Shown: positions 17,538 through 26,721 of the stretch, one piece after another | How positions within the stretch are numbered: the stretch's first letter is position 1 | How the letters are laid out: every line of letters starts with the position of its first letter | Origin: Bacteroidota bacterium | GTDB taxonomy: Bacteria; Bacteroidota; Bacteroidia; Bacteroidales; PUMT01 | Assembly (NCBI GenBank): GCA_003554865.1 | Contig: PWHJ01000044.1 | Coordinates: 1 to 39,605, forward strand | DNA: 39,605 nt | Reading direction: 5' to 3' | The notes under the pieces: generated by a model | The model's input: the letters and a program-made list of their open reading frames with translations, nothing else | Told to the model about the DNA's origin: nothing | The model's database searches: none | Translations under genes and position numbers: made by a program

Positions 17538-17960
17538 ATGGAATCCAACGAACAGTTCAGAAAGGATCTGCAAACTCTTGTCGAGTTGTTTAAAAAATAT
17601 GCCGACAAAGTCTCGGATGGAGAAATTGATGGAATGGATCCTGAACTTGCAAAACAGTTCAAAATGATGCTGGGTAATTACGATATGGTAAAAAATATGA
17701 TGCCACAGCAAGTGCCTGAACAATTCAGGGAGCCATTCCAGCAAATGATAAAGTCTCTTATTCATCAGTTAAAAGAAGAGGTTGGTGATGTGGATGTTTC
17801 TGAAAATGAAATAAGTGAAGAAAAGACCGGCAACACCCAAAGTATAGAAGAGATACAGGAAATTCTTAAAAAGCCCGGTCTCAGCAATGAGGAAATAGAC
17901 GAGCTGCTTGACCGGATGAGCTCTTTAAAAAACAAAGGTGAAGATCAGTTTCCGGTTTAA
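17538..17960 (+). CDS. Small acidic protein of unknown function
   Basis: I do not recognise this 140-residue protein. The start at ATG 17538 is preferred over an in-frame TTG nine bases upstream. It is rich in glutamate, glutamine and methionine and looks almost wholly alpha-helical. There is a middle stretch with MMPQQVPEQFREPFQQM, then a low-complexity acidic linker, then a C-terminal helix pair (GLSNEEIDELLDRM) that resembles a small helical hairpin. No signal peptide, membrane segment or cysteine is present, so it should be cytoplasmic. It has its own strong terminator. An adaptor or chaperone-like role is possible, but nothing specific supports it. Confidence 0.7.
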   Translation: MESNEQFRKDLQTLVELFKKYADKVSDGEIDGMDPELAKQFKMMLGNYDMVKNMMPQQVPEQFREPFQQMIKSLIHQLKEEVGDVDVSENEISEEKTGNTQSIEEIQEILKKPGLSNEEIDELLDRMSSLKNKGEDQFPV

Positions 17961-18003
17961 TTTCAAATTCTTGTAAAAACAATCTTTTAAAGCATACATT
18001 TAG

Positions 18004-18029
18004 GGCTGCCTGAAAAGGCAGCCTTTTTT
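18004..18029 (+). terminator. Strong intrinsic terminator
   Basis: GGCTGCCT (18004-18011) and AGGCAGCC (18016-18023) form a perfect 8-bp stem on a GAAA tetraloop, followed by six Ts. It ends the small-protein transcript. Confidence 0.92.
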
Positions 18030-18430
18030 ATGTGTGCCGGCGGCTGTTTAACCTGGCGGTGAAAATCCGCTATTGGGCAAGGAGGCAAGGAGGAAAACTA
18101 ATTTTTTTCTTTCTAAATCGATCTCTTCTATGCATTCCTAAATCTATTTCCTCTCCATTTAATTGATCTACTCTATGCATTGACCCTCTCTGCACCTGAA
18201 TGAAATAAAACAACAAATCCCTTGAAGCCTGCAAGTCTCACATAAGCAGGTTGTTACACTGTTTTGTTGAATGTTTTATCACCAAAAAAAATATATTCAT
18301 TACTTAAAAGTAACAGTTTATGTAAAATATAGTTTTTATTGCTTGCCGGATTCAAATTTTGTTTAATTTAATCTAAAAATAAAGCGCCGAAAATTTCAGT
18401 GTTTTAGGGGGTTTTCCCGAAATTATCTTT

Positions 18431-18527
18431 CAGGATTAACGATAATAAATCTGGCCCGGAATTAACGGTTGGTTCAGGATTAACGGTAAGAAATCTGGCC
18501 CAGGAATAAGGGTAATAACTCTGGTTC
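18431..18527. repeat. 44-48-bp direct repeat with internal sub-repeats
   Basis: Two copies start at 18431 and 18475. Each opens CAGGATTAACG, continues through AAATCTGGCCC and then holds a second, weaker AGGAAT-type sub-unit. ATTAACG-like cores recur at spacings of 26, 18 and 26 bases. The alternation of two sub-unit types resembles the array at the end of the window, though the sequence differs. It may be a remnant of a transposon end or a protein-binding array. Confidence 0.7.
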
Positions 18528-18670
18528 TTTTTGTTATTTGTTTTTGGTATTGTATAGATTAATTAATTATCTGTTTTTGCTTTTCAACCCTAAATGGGAT
18601 TGCCGTCTCTGCCAATTTGATTCAAATGCCTTCCGGGATGCGGTCAATTTCATTGATTATAAAAATCAAA

Positions 18671-20398
18671 ATGGATAATAATGTAGTATTGTTGCAGCCC
18701 TCTTTATGGAAGGTTGAAAAAATAGGGGTTATCGGGACAGACATAGCCGGATTGGCTTTGGCTGCAATGCTGGCACAGGCAAAAGTTAAAATCGGCAGCG
18801 ATAACCCTGCCAAAGTTATTATAGTTCGGCTGAATTCATCTTCCCCCGAATATGAAGCAGTAGAGAAAAATACCTTACAGGCATTAACAGAAATGGCAGA
18901 GCCCGGGTTGGGTAAATTGATAACCGGTGCTTTGGCGGAAGGATCTTTAATTGAAAGTTATGATTTTGATATCCTGGCAGATGCCGATGTAATTATTGTG
19001 TTTGCAAACACAGACAAAAAAGGGCTTGAGCCGGATTATAAATTTCTTGTGGAAGTTGTGAAAAAGCTGGGAAGTGTATTGAAAAGCAAACCGGCCGGCA
19101 AAATCCCTCTTGTTATATTTGAGGCAACACTTGCCCCCACAACAATGAGCACTCTTATATGGGACCTTTTTGACAAAAACGGTCTTACCGAAGGCAGGAA
19201 TATATTACTCGGCAATTCACCAGGCAGGGTTATGAGAGGAAATATTACTGAAATGATAAGGAAAACCGACAAGCTCGCCGGTGGTTTGCACCCTGAAACC
19301 CCTGAACTTATAGCGGAGCTTTACAATTATATTACAACGGAAGCATGTGTTCACAAGACCAATTGTTTGACCGCCGAGATTGTAAATACATTTGAAAATG
19401 CTTACAGGGATGTTAAAATTGCTTTTTCCACTGAGATTACAAGGTTTTGCGACCACAAAAATATTGACTTTTATGCTCTAAGGGAGCAGGTAAATGAAAA
19501 GTTTACAAAGCCACGCAATACAATATCATCTCCTATTGCCGCTGCCAATTGTGGCATGCTGACCCCGATGCTTGGTGTGGGCGGGCATTCCCTTCCAAGG
19601 GACGGCATATTTTTGTGGTGGAGAAATATTGAAGCCGGCTGTGATGTATCGGGCAGCATTGTTATCAGGTCCAGGCACATTAACGACAAGTCACCGGTTG
19701 CAGTCTTTAAGCAGGCAGAAACCCATTTCCCCATTGTTAAGGGCAACAAGATTGTGCTTCTTGGTGTTGCATACAGGCCCAACTGCGGTGACACCAAAAA
19801 TTCCCCTGCCATTGTGCTTGCAAATTACCTCCTGAAAAAAGGGTATACTTATATAATGCACGACCCTTATGTGAGTGGGGATGACTGGAACCTGAAGAAA
19901 TATGATCAGCAGGTTTTTTTTACCGATAATCTTGAAGAAGCGGTCAAAGATGCGGATTACCTTTTTATGTGTTCTCCCCACGATATATATGTTGAAAATT
20001 TTGACAAAATATTTACCACTGGTAGAGTGAGCGGTGTAATGGATGCATGCAATATTTACCAGGCTTCCAGGTTCAGTGAAAACGGCATTGAATACACCGG
20101 GGTAGGCCGGGGCAGGGAAGAGCCTCCCCAAAAACTGATAGACTTTGTTTACCAGAGCTTTTTGTTACTGGAAAAGGGGCTTGCACTTGAGTTGTGCGCG
20201 CTGATAGAATTTTATAATCTCAATTTTGTTTTCGACCCCTTTAACAAAGTGAAGTTCAGTGAAGTGAAAAGACTTGTTGCATCCGGCACTACCGGCTGTT
20301 ATTTAACCGAACCCGAAAAAATAAAAAACACTCCCCACTATAACGGCTTCCAGAGCAAACTGTTGGCTCATGCAGGTAAAACAAATATTAAATTATAA
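18671..20398 (+). CDS. UDP-sugar dehydrogenase homologue lacking catalytic Lys and Cys
   Basis: The 575-residue protein (ATG at 18671; the frame is open further upstream without support) has the three-domain UDP-glucose/UDP-ManNAc dehydrogenase layout. There is an N-terminal Rossmann part (IGVIGTDIAGLALA), a central helical part, and a C-terminal Rossmann part (LLGVAYRPNCGDTKNSPA) followed by an unusual ~100-residue tail. The helix TAEIVNTFENAYRDVKIAF aligns with WecC, but the catalytic lysine is N239 and the nucleophilic cysteine of the GGHC loop is S307 (GVGGHSLPRD). N243 and D311 are kept. Without Lys and Cys the standard thiohemiacetal route to an acid should fail, so a two-electron or non-oxidative role is likely. 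First gene of the nucleotide-sugar block. Confidence 0.82.
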   Translation: MDNNVVLLQPSLWKVEKIGVIGTDIAGLALAAMLAQAKVKIGSDNPAKVIIVRLNSSSPEYEAVEKNTLQALTEMAEPGLGKLITGALAEGSLIESYDFDILADADVIIVFANTDKKGLEPDYKFLVEVVKKLGSVLKSKPAGKIPLVIFEATLAPTTMSTLIWDLFDKNGLTEGRNILLGNSPGRVMRGNITEMIRKTDKLAGGLHPETPELIAELYNYITTEACVHKTNCLTAEIVNTFENAYRDVKIAFSTEITRFCDHKNIDFYALREQVNEKFTKPRNTISSPIAAANCGMLTPMLGVGGHSLPRDGIFLWWRNIEAGCDVSGSIVIRSRHINDKSPVAVFKQAETHFPIVKGNKIVLLGVAYRPNCGDTKNSPAIVLANYLLKKGYTYIMHDPYVSGDDWNLKKYDQQVFFTDNLEEAVKDADYLFMCSPHDIYVENFDKIFTTGRVSGVMDACNIYQASRFSENGIEYTGVGRGREEPPQKLIDFVYQSFLLLEKGLALELCALIEFYNLNFVFDPFNKVKFSEVKRLVASGTTGCYLTEPEKIKNTPHYNGFQSKLLAHAGKTNIKL

Positions 20399-20416
20399 AC
20401 TATAAATAATGATTAA

Positions 20417-21505
20417 ATGAAGATACTTATTGCTGGTAATATGGGGTACATCGGCCCGAGTGTTATCAATCAGCTGAGAGGTACTTTTCCTGATGCTGAA
20501 CTTATAGGCTTTGATATTGGTTATTTTGCACATTGTCTTACCAATCCCCTGATTCTGCCTGAAGTTAAATTAAACAGGCAAGTATTCGGAGACATAAGGA
20601 AGTTCCCGGAAAAAATGCTGGAAGGTATAGATGCAGTTATTGACCTTGCTGCAATATCAAATGATCCTATGGGAAACAGATATGAAGAGGTTACACTGGA
20701 TGTAAATTACCGAAGTGCTGTAAAACTTGCCAAAATGTCCAGGGATGCGGGGGTAACGTCTTTTGTTTATGCATCGAGCTGCAGTATGTACGGTGCGGCT
20801 GATCAATATCCCAAGTCGGAAAATGATGAGCTTAATCCCCTTACTGCATATGCAAGATCAAAGGTTTATGCAGAAAAGGAGCTTGAATCACTGGCAAGGG
20901 ATAACTTTAAAATTACATGCCTGAGGTTTGCAACAGCTTGTGGTTTTTCCAGCAGGCTGAGACTTGACCTGGTCCTTAATGACTTTGTCGCCGGAGCCCT
21001 TGTTTCAAAGGAAATATCTATATTAAGTGACGGTACTCCCTGGCGTCCGATGATAAATACCAAGGATATGGCCCGCGCCTTTGAGTGGGGTATAGTAAGA
21101 GAAAACAAACAGGGGGGTAACTTTCTGGCTGTAAATACAGGCAGCGATGAATGGAACATTCAGGTTAAACCCCTTGCAGAGGCAATTGCAAGAATCATTC
21201 CCGATGTAAAAATATCTGTCAATCCTGATGCTCCTCCTGATAAAAGGTCTTACATGGCAAACTTTGAACTTTTTAAAAAGCTTGCACCGCATCATCAGCC
21301 TGTACATGGCCTGGAGAACACAATAAAGGAGGTAAATGACGGACTGAAAGGAATGGGATTCAATGATGCGGATTTCAGAAACTCCGGTTTTATTCGTTTG
21401 AAGACTTTGAATCGCTTGCAGAATCAAAATTATCTTAATAACAACCTGGAATGGAAGTTTATAAAACAACCGGATATTAAAACTATTGAGCATGATATTC
21501 ACTGA
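20417..21505 (+). CDS. Extended SDR nucleotide-sugar epimerase/reductase
   Basis: The 362-residue protein is an extended short-chain dehydrogenase acting on nucleotide sugars. The NAD(P) loop is G7-x2-G10-x2-G13 in AGNMGYIGP, and the catalytic pair is Y145/K149 in YARSK with a serine at 121-123 (SSCSMYG). Sugar 4,6-dehydratases carry Thr-Asp-Glu at this serine position. Here it is Ser-Cys-Ser, so dehydration is unlikely and epimerase or 4-keto-reductase activity is preferred. It starts 18 bases after the dehydrogenase homologue and overlaps the next gene by 14 bases, a sign of tight co-expression. Confidence 0.85.
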   Translation: MKILIAGNMGYIGPSVINQLRGTFPDAELIGFDIGYFAHCLTNPLILPEVKLNRQVFGDIRKFPEKMLEGIDAVIDLAAISNDPMGNRYEEVTLDVNYRSAVKLAKMSRDAGVTSFVYASSCSMYGAADQYPKSENDELNPLTAYARSKVYAEKELESLARDNFKITCLRFATACGFSSRLRLDLVLNDFVAGALVSKEISILSDGTPWRPMINTKDMARAFEWGIVRENKQGGNFLAVNTGSDEWNIQVKPLAEAIARIIPDVKISVNPDAPPDKRSYMANFELFKKLAPHHQPVHGLENTIKEVNDGLKGMGFNDADFRNSGFIRLKTLNRLQNQNYLNNNLEWKFIKQPDIKTIEHDIH

Positions 21506-22034
21506 AACAGATCTCAAAGGAGCTTTTATTATTGAGATAAAAAAAATTGAGGATGAAAGAGGTTTTTTCGGACGTTCATGGTGCCGGAGGGAAATGGAGG
21601 AGCATGGACTTAAGGGGGAGATAGTACAGGCCAACACTTCCTTTTCAAATAAAAAAGGTACTTTGAGAGGCATGCATTATCAGGTGCCTCCATATGAAGA
21701 GGCAAAGATTATAAGGTGTGTCAGGGGGGCGATATATGATGTTATAATTGACTTAAGACCAGGTTCATCCACATACAAAAAATGGGTTGGCACCGAACTC
21801 TCATGTGACAATTACAAAATGCTTTATGTGCCCGAGGGTTTTGCTCACGGTTTCCTTACGCTTACAGACAATGTCGAGGTTTATTATAATGTCACTGCAT
21901 TTTACACACCCGGTGCAGAAAGAGGTATCAGGTGGAATGACAGCTCTTTTAACATTAAATGGCCGTTTGAACCGGTTGTGATCTCCTCAAAGGATAAGGG
22001 ACATCCCGATTTTACCGAACAGATATTTAAATAG
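21492..22034 (+). CDS. RmlC-like dTDP-4-dehydrorhamnose 3,5-epimerase family protein
   Basis: The 180-residue cupin (start ATG 21492, preferred over an in-frame TTG at 21486) is an RmlC-family sugar epimerase. Family marks are the RGFFGRS segment, the catalytic histidine in LRGMHYQ, the VPEGFAHGF stretch and a tyrosine-rich strand (VYYNVTAFYTP) near the catalytic tyrosine. RmlC acts on 4-keto sugars. As no rmlA, rmlB or rmlD is present and a cytidylyltransferase is, the substrate may be a CDP- rather than dTDP-sugar; that is inference. A mono-epimerase or 3-epimerase role is possible. Confidence 0.87.
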   Translation: MIFTETDLKGAFIIEIKKIEDERGFFGRSWCRREMEEHGLKGEIVQANTSFSNKKGTLRGMHYQVPPYEEAKIIRCVRGAIYDVIIDLRPGSSTYKKWVGTELSCDNYKMLYVPEGFAHGFLTLTDNVEVYYNVTAFYTPGAERGIRWNDSSFNIKWPFEPVVISSKDKGHPDFTEQIFK

Positions 22035-22061
22035 TTAGTTTTTAAAATTAAATTATTCGCA

Positions 22062-23237
22062 ATGACCAGACATGATTTTTGCCCAAGTTGCCATGAAAAT
22101 GATACGGAGGATTTTTTTAAAATCAGAAATGCGCCCACTCAGAGCCTTCTCACTGTAAAAAGCAGCGATGAAGCGCTGGCTGTAAAAAGAGATGATATTA
22201 ACCTCGGATTTTGCAGCAAATGCGGGTTTATTTACAATACAACATTTGATACAACAATAGATTATTTTACTCAGGGTTATGAAGATCAGCAGGGTTTTTC
22301 CCCTACATTCAAAAAGTTCATAACAGGCATTTGCAATCGTATAATAGATAAATATGATCTTCGCGAAAAAGATGTTATCGAGATTGGATGCGGTAAAGGC
22401 GATTTTATTTCATTGCTTTGCGAGCTGGGGAATAACCGCGGAACAGGAATTGATCCTGCTTATGTACCCGGAAGGGTTCAGCCTAATCCAAGCCTGAGGT
22501 TTATACCGGAGTTTTATAGTCAAAAGCATGGTAGCCTACCTTATGATTTTATCTGTTGCCGGCATACTCTTGAACATATACATGAAACGGGAAATTTTTT
22601 AGAGACCATCAGAAATTCCATCGGCAACAGAAAAGATGTGGTAGTTTTTTTTGAGGTTCCCTCTATTTCAAGGATTCTGAAGAAACAGGCTTTCTGGGAT
22701 ATATTTTACGAGCATTGCACATACTATAGCCCTGGTTCTCTAGGCAGGCTGTTCAGGTTAAACAGGTTTGAGATATTGGATATGTACCTAGAGTATGATG
22801 ATCAGTATCTTTTTATTGAAGCCAGACCGGTTGATGATGTATCTGATAAGATACAACCTCTGGAGGAAGGGATAGATGAACTGAGGGAATTAACCCGGAA
22901 TTTTACTGTAGAAGTTAATCAGCGCCTTGATAAATGGCGGCATGATCTTAAGTCACTTAAAGATGCCGGCAGAAAGACAGTTATATGGGGAGGCGGATCA
23001 AAATCTGTCGGATTTCTCACAAATCTTGATGAAATGAAGGCAATAGATCATGTTGTGGATATCAATCCCCATATGCAGGGTAATTATATACCCGGTATTG
23101 GCATTCGATATCTTGGCCCGTACGATCTTGTTAAACACAAACCCGATGTTGTTATCATAATGAATTCGGTTTACAAGGATGAGATTAACAGAATGCTGAA
23201 TGAGAGAAATCTTTATCCTGAATTAGTCGGATTGTAA
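22062..23237 (+). CDS. Sugar C-methyltransferase with zinc-binding N terminus
   Basis: The 391-residue protein has the three-part build of deoxysugar C-methyltransferases such as TylC3 and TcaB9. A zinc knuckle has C7-x2-C10 and C51-x2-C54. A SAM-binding Rossmann domain carries EIGCGKGDF (107-115) and an RHTLEHIHE motif. A C-terminal Rossmann-like domain (VIWGGGSKSVGFL) is thought to hold the nucleotide sugar. Known members methylate C3 of a 4-keto-deoxysugar through an enol intermediate, giving branched sugars. It lies 27 bases after the RmlC-like gene, which fits a shared 4-keto substrate. Confidence 0.87.
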   Translation: MTRHDFCPSCHENDTEDFFKIRNAPTQSLLTVKSSDEALAVKRDDINLGFCSKCGFIYNTTFDTTIDYFTQGYEDQQGFSPTFKKFITGICNRIIDKYDLREKDVIEIGCGKGDFISLLCELGNNRGTGIDPAYVPGRVQPNPSLRFIPEFYSQKHGSLPYDFICCRHTLEHIHETGNFLETIRNSIGNRKDVVVFFEVPSISRILKKQAFWDIFYEHCTYYSPGSLGRLFRLNRFEILDMYLEYDDQYLFIEARPVDDVSDKIQPLEEGIDELRELTRNFTVEVNQRLDKWRHDLKSLKDAGRKTVIWGGGSKSVGFLTNLDEMKAIDHVVDINPHMQGNYIPGIGIRYLGPYDLVKHKPDVVIIMNSVYKDEINRMLNERNLYPELVGL

Positions 23238-23316
23238 TATAATGGTTCTGCGTAATAGGCAAAATGACAATTTACAGATATGCAATGATATTATTAATAC
23301 TTTTAATTAATCTATA

Positions 23317-24549
23317 ATGCAGTATGACATTACTATTATCGGCGCCGGTATTGTAGGACTGGCAACTGCTTTAAAAATAAAGGAATTCAATCCTGCTGTG
23401 AGGGTTTGTGTTTTGGAAAAGGAAAAAGATATTGCCCTGCATCAAACCGGCAACAACAGCGGTGTAATTCATGCCGGAGTGTACTATAAGCCCGGGAGCC
23501 TTAAAGCCCTGAACTGCCGGAAAGGATATAAAATGTTGGTTGATTTCTGCAGGAAACATGAAATCAAATTTGATTTATGCGGGAAGCTTATTGTTGCAAC
23601 CACCGGTGAGGAGCTCCCCCGGCTTGAGAGTCTTTATGAGAGATGTCTGGAGAATGGTTTAAGTGAAGTCAAAAAGATACCCGGAGAAGCTATAAAAGAA
23701 TACGAGCCATATGGCACCGGTTTGGCTGCAATATTTGTCCCATACACCGGAATTGTCGATTTCAGTGAAATCTCAAGGTATTATTTGAAATTGTTTCAGG
23801 AATGGGGTGGGGATGTTTTACTTGAGAGGAAGGTTAAAGGAATTGAGCACAAAGAATCATACTCAGAAGTTATAACTGAAAAAGAGGTCCTGACTACCGG
23901 GCTTGTTGTAAATACAGCCGGCCTGCATGCTGACCGTATTGCGCGTTTAACCAATTCCAGACTCAATGTAAGGATCATTCCTTTCAGGGGTGAGTATTAT
24001 GAGCTTGATCCTTCCAGGGCTCATTTAGTTAAGGGGTTGATTTACCCTGTTCCTGACCCTGCATTTCCTTTCCTTGGTGTTCACTTCACCCGTAAAATAA
24101 ACGGAGGAGTAGAGGCAGGGCCGAATGCAGTTTTTGCATTCAGCAGGGAAGGCTATGGAAAGTTTAGCGTTTCGCCACGAGATCTTTATGAATCACTAAC
24201 TTGGAAAGGATTTCATATAGTGATGAAAAAATACTGGAGAACCGGAGTTGGAGAATATTACCGGTCATACAATAAAACAGCCTTTACCAATGCGCTGAGA
24301 AGGCTTTTGCCATCACTTGAGAAAAAAGATCTTAGACCCGGAGGTTCAGGAGTAAGAGCTCAAGCCTGCGATAAGTATGGTGGATTGATAGATGATTTTT
24401 TGATAATGGAAAGTAAACGCCAGCTGGATATACTTAATGCTCCAAGTCCCGCTGCAACTGCATCATTGGCTATTGCTGAGACTATAAGCGGCAAAGCCTT
24501 AAAACATATTGGAAAAAAAATGATAAAACAGCATAATGTAATAAATTGA
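23317..24549 (+). CDS. lhgO: L-2-hydroxyglutarate oxidase-like FAD oxidoreductase
   Basis: The 410-residue flavoprotein has the FAD loop G9-x-G11-x2-G14 (IGAGIVGLA), the [16 protein letters not shown] segment diagnostic of the LhgO/YgaF group, and the C-terminal GGSGVRAQ and DDFLI stretches. LhgO oxidises L-2-hydroxyglutarate to 2-oxoglutarate and passes electrons to the membrane. Its place inside a sugar cluster, ending 2 bases before the cytidylyltransferase start, is unexpected. It may instead oxidise a sugar-derived hydroxy acid or a secondary alcohol of the nucleotide sugar. Family assignment is firm, substrate is not. Confidence 0.85.
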   Translation: MQYDITIIGAGIVGLATALKIKEFNPAVRVCVLEKEKDIALHQTGNNSGVIHAGVYYKPGSLKALNCRKGYKMLVDFCRKHEIKFDLCGKLIVATTGEELPRLESLYERCLENGLSEVKKIPGEAIKEYEPYGTGLAAIFVPYTGIVDFSEISRYYLKLFQEWGGDVLLERKVKGIEHKESYSEVITEKEVLTTGLVVNTAGLHADRIARLTNSRLNVRIIPFRGEYYELDPSRAHLVKGLIYPVPDPAFPFLGVHFTRKINGGVEAGPNAVFAFSREGYGKFSVSPRDLYESLTWKGFHIVMKKYWRTGVGEYYRSYNKTAFTNALRRLLPSLEKKDLRPGGSGVRAQACDKYGGLIDDFLIMESKRQLDILNAPSPAATASLAIAETISGKALKHIGKKMIKQHNVIN

Positions 24550-24551
24550 TT

Positions 24552-25337
24552 ATGAAGGCAATTATCCTCGCAGGTGGTTTCGGAACCCGCATAAGTGAAG
24601 AAAGCGGCGTGAGGCCCAAACCTATGGTAGAAATTGGTTCAAAACCAATTATATGGCATATAATGAAAATATACTCATTTTATGGCATAAATGATTTTAT
24701 AATATGCTGCGGTCATAAAGGCCATATTATAAAAGAATATTTCTCGAATTATTTTTTGCACATGTCTGATGTAACTTTTGATTTGGGATCTAATTCGATG
24801 GAAATTCACAGGAGTCCACACGAAAACTGGAGAGTGACCCTTGTTGACACAGGGGAAAATACCATGACAGGGGGGAGGATAAAAAGAGTAGCCCCTTATT
24901 TGAATAATGAAACTTTTTGCCTGACTTATGGCGACGGAGTTATTGATTCCAGCATCAGCGATTGTATTGAGTTCCATAAAAGCCAGGGTGTTTTGACGAC
25001 TTTGACTGCTGTCCAGCAACCGGGACGTTTTGGGGCCTTCTCACTTGGTCGGGGTGAAACAAAGATCGGCAGCTTCAGGGAAAAACCTAAAGCCAATGGC
25101 GATGATAATGCATGGATTAACGGTGGTTTTTTCGTGGTTGAGCCGCAGGCACTCGATTATGTAAAAGATGACCTAACAGTCTGGGAACGCGACCCATTGG
25201 AGATAATGGCCAAAAGCGGACAACTTGCTGCTTACAGACACTATGGATTTTGGCAGCCGATGGATACACTCAGAGACAGGAATGTACTGGAAGAAATTTG
25301 GCAAAGCGGTGAAGCTCCATGGAAATTATGGGAATAA
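24552..25337 (+). CDS. rfbF: Glucose-1-phosphate cytidylyltransferase
   Basis: The enzyme joins CTP and glucose-1-phosphate to give CDP-glucose, the entry to CDP-dideoxyhexoses. The 261-residue protein (ATG 24552, preferred over a TTG at 24546 that would overlap lhgO) has the nucleotidyltransferase start [19 protein letters not shown], the YGDGV metal-binding aspartate and [10 protein letters not shown], which fits RfbF closely. CDP-glucose 4,6-dehydratase (RfbG), its normal partner, is not seen in this window. Confidence 0.92.
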   Translation: MKAIILAGGFGTRISEESGVRPKPMVEIGSKPIIWHIMKIYSFYGINDFIICCGHKGHIIKEYFSNYFLHMSDVTFDLGSNSMEIHRSPHENWRVTLVDTGENTMTGGRIKRVAPYLNNETFCLTYGDGVIDSSISDCIEFHKSQGVLTTLTAVQQPGRFGAFSLGRGETKIGSFREKPKANGDDNAWINGGFFVVEPQALDYVKDDLTVWERDPLEIMAKSGQLAAYRHYGFWQPMDTLRDRNVLEEIWQSGEAPWKLWE

Positions 25338-25419
25338 AAATGAATTTTCACTAAAAAAGTTGACAATAATAATTATAAAAGCTGGCCGGTAACAACCATC
25401 CAAAAAAAACTCAAAAACC

Positions 25420-26721
25420 ATGATGCTTGTGGATAATATTTTAAAAAACAGGGAGCAAAATAATAATCCCATAAAAGTCGGGATAGTTGGGACAGGAGCT
25501 ATGGGGTTTGGTTTGATTAACCAGATAACCAGATATACTCCCGGTATGACAGTTGCCGGGGTTTATAACAGGACTCCCGCTAAAGCGATTCAAGCTTTTG
25601 ACTATTCTGGCATAAGTGATTATGTTGTTTGTAACGGTAAGGCTAAGACTGCACAGGATGCTTTTGATTCTGGTAAACCTTTTATTACCAGGGACATCGA
25701 TATTTTACTCGATTTAAAAGGCATTGATGTTTTAGTTGAGATTACAGGTACAATAGAATTTGCCTTGATGACTGTATTGAAAGCATTTAAAAAAGGCATA
25801 AGTGTACTATCATTCAATGCCGAGCTGGAATCAGCATTTGGCCCGCTTCTTAAACAAACGGCATGTGATTACGGAGTCAGATACGGTCTAAGTGACGGAG
25901 ACCAGCCCGGGGTTACAATGAACCTTTACCGCCATGTTAAGTGTATGGGATTTGAACCTTTGCTTTGCGGGAATATCAAAAGTTTTCATGACCGCTACCG
26001 AAATCCTGAAACTCAAAAGGGATTTGCTGCCAAATGGGGAATGTCGCCTGAAATGGTAACAAGCTTTGCTGACGGTACTAAAATTTCATTTGAACAATCC
26101 TGTATTGCAAATGCCACGGGTATGAAGGTTGCAAAAAGGGGCATGCTTGGCTATCATTCAAATGAACATGTTGATGAGCTGACACACTTGTATGATGTTG
26201 ACAGGGTCAGGGAGTTGGGAGGAATAGTTGATTATGTGATTGGAGCAAAACCCTCACCGGGAGTTTTTATCTACGCTGCAATCAATGATCCATATTCAAA
26301 AAAAATTTTGAGTTATGCGAAAATGGGCAACGGCCAACTTTACAGTTTTTACGCTCCCTACCACCTCCTTTTTTTCGAAATAACCAGTTCAGTTTGCAGG
26401 CTTGTTGATTTAGACGATCCGGTTATCATTTCCAAAAAAGAGCCCGTCGTTGATGTGATCACAGCTGCCAAGGTAAATCTGTATAAAGGAGATATAATTG
26501 ACGGCATAGGAGGCTTTAAAACCTATGGGTTATGTGAGAATCATGATATAGTCCTCGGAGAAAATATATTGCCTATGGCACTTGCAAAAGGTTCTGTTTT
26601 GAAAAGAAATGTAAAGCGTGATGAAATTTTGTCTTTTGATGATGTGGAGATTGATGAAAGCGGATTTTTATTCAGCATGAATAAATTGTTGGATAATATG
26701 TTTCCAGTTTTGGATTCTTGA
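25420..26721 (+). CDS. Homoserine dehydrogenase-like oxidoreductase with SAF domain
   Basis: The 433-residue protein resembles the 'predicted homoserine dehydrogenase' group that carries a C-terminal SAF domain. The NAD(P) loop is G24-x-G26-x2-G29 (VGTGAMG), followed by VEITGTIEFA. The last ~90 residues (KGDIIDGIGGFKTYG to the end, with ENILPMALAKGSVLKRNVKRDE) read as the SAF fold also found in sialic-acid synthases. True homoserine dehydrogenase features are weak and amino-acid genes are absent nearby, so a role in sugar or sugar-acid reduction is likelier; substrate unknown. It follows rfbF after 82 bases. Confidence 0.8.
   Translation: MMLVDNILKNREQNNNPIKVGIVGTGAMGFGLINQITRYTPGMTVAGVYNRTPAKAIQAFDYSGISDYVVCNGKAKTAQDAFDSGKPFITRDIDILLDLKGIDVLVEITGTIEFALMTVLKAFKKGISVLSFNAELESAFGPLLKQTACDYGVRYGLSDGDQPGVTMNLYRHVKCMGFEPLLCGNIKSFHDRYRNPETQKGFAAKWGMSPEMVTSFADGTKISFEQSCIANATGMKVAKRGMLGYHSNEHVDELTHLYDVDRVRELGGIVDYVIGAKPSPGVFIYAAINDPYSKKILSYAKMGNGQLYSFYAPYHLLFFEITSSVCRLVDLDDPVIISKKEPVVDVITAAKVNLYKGDIIDGIGGFKTYGLCENHDIVLGENILPMALAKGSVLKRNVKRDEILSFDDVEIDESGFLFSMNKLLDNMFPVLDS

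Larger units (their letters stand above)
17961..18670. other. Gene-free 700-bp gap before sugar cluster
   Basis: Past the terminator at 18004-18029 there is no convincing gene, tRNA or clean consensus promoter. The only structure I see is the repeat at 18431-18527. The gap marks the border between housekeeping genes and the polysaccharide locus. Confidence 0.65.

Noticed and set aside
20417-21505. CDP-glucose 4,6-dehydratase
   Set aside because: The dehydratase Thr-Asp-Glu triad is absent; the sequence there is Ser-Cys-Ser.
21023-21673. Minus-strand open frame of 216 codons
   Set aside because: Overlaps two well-supported plus-strand genes (the extended SDR and the RmlC-like gene) and resembles no known protein.
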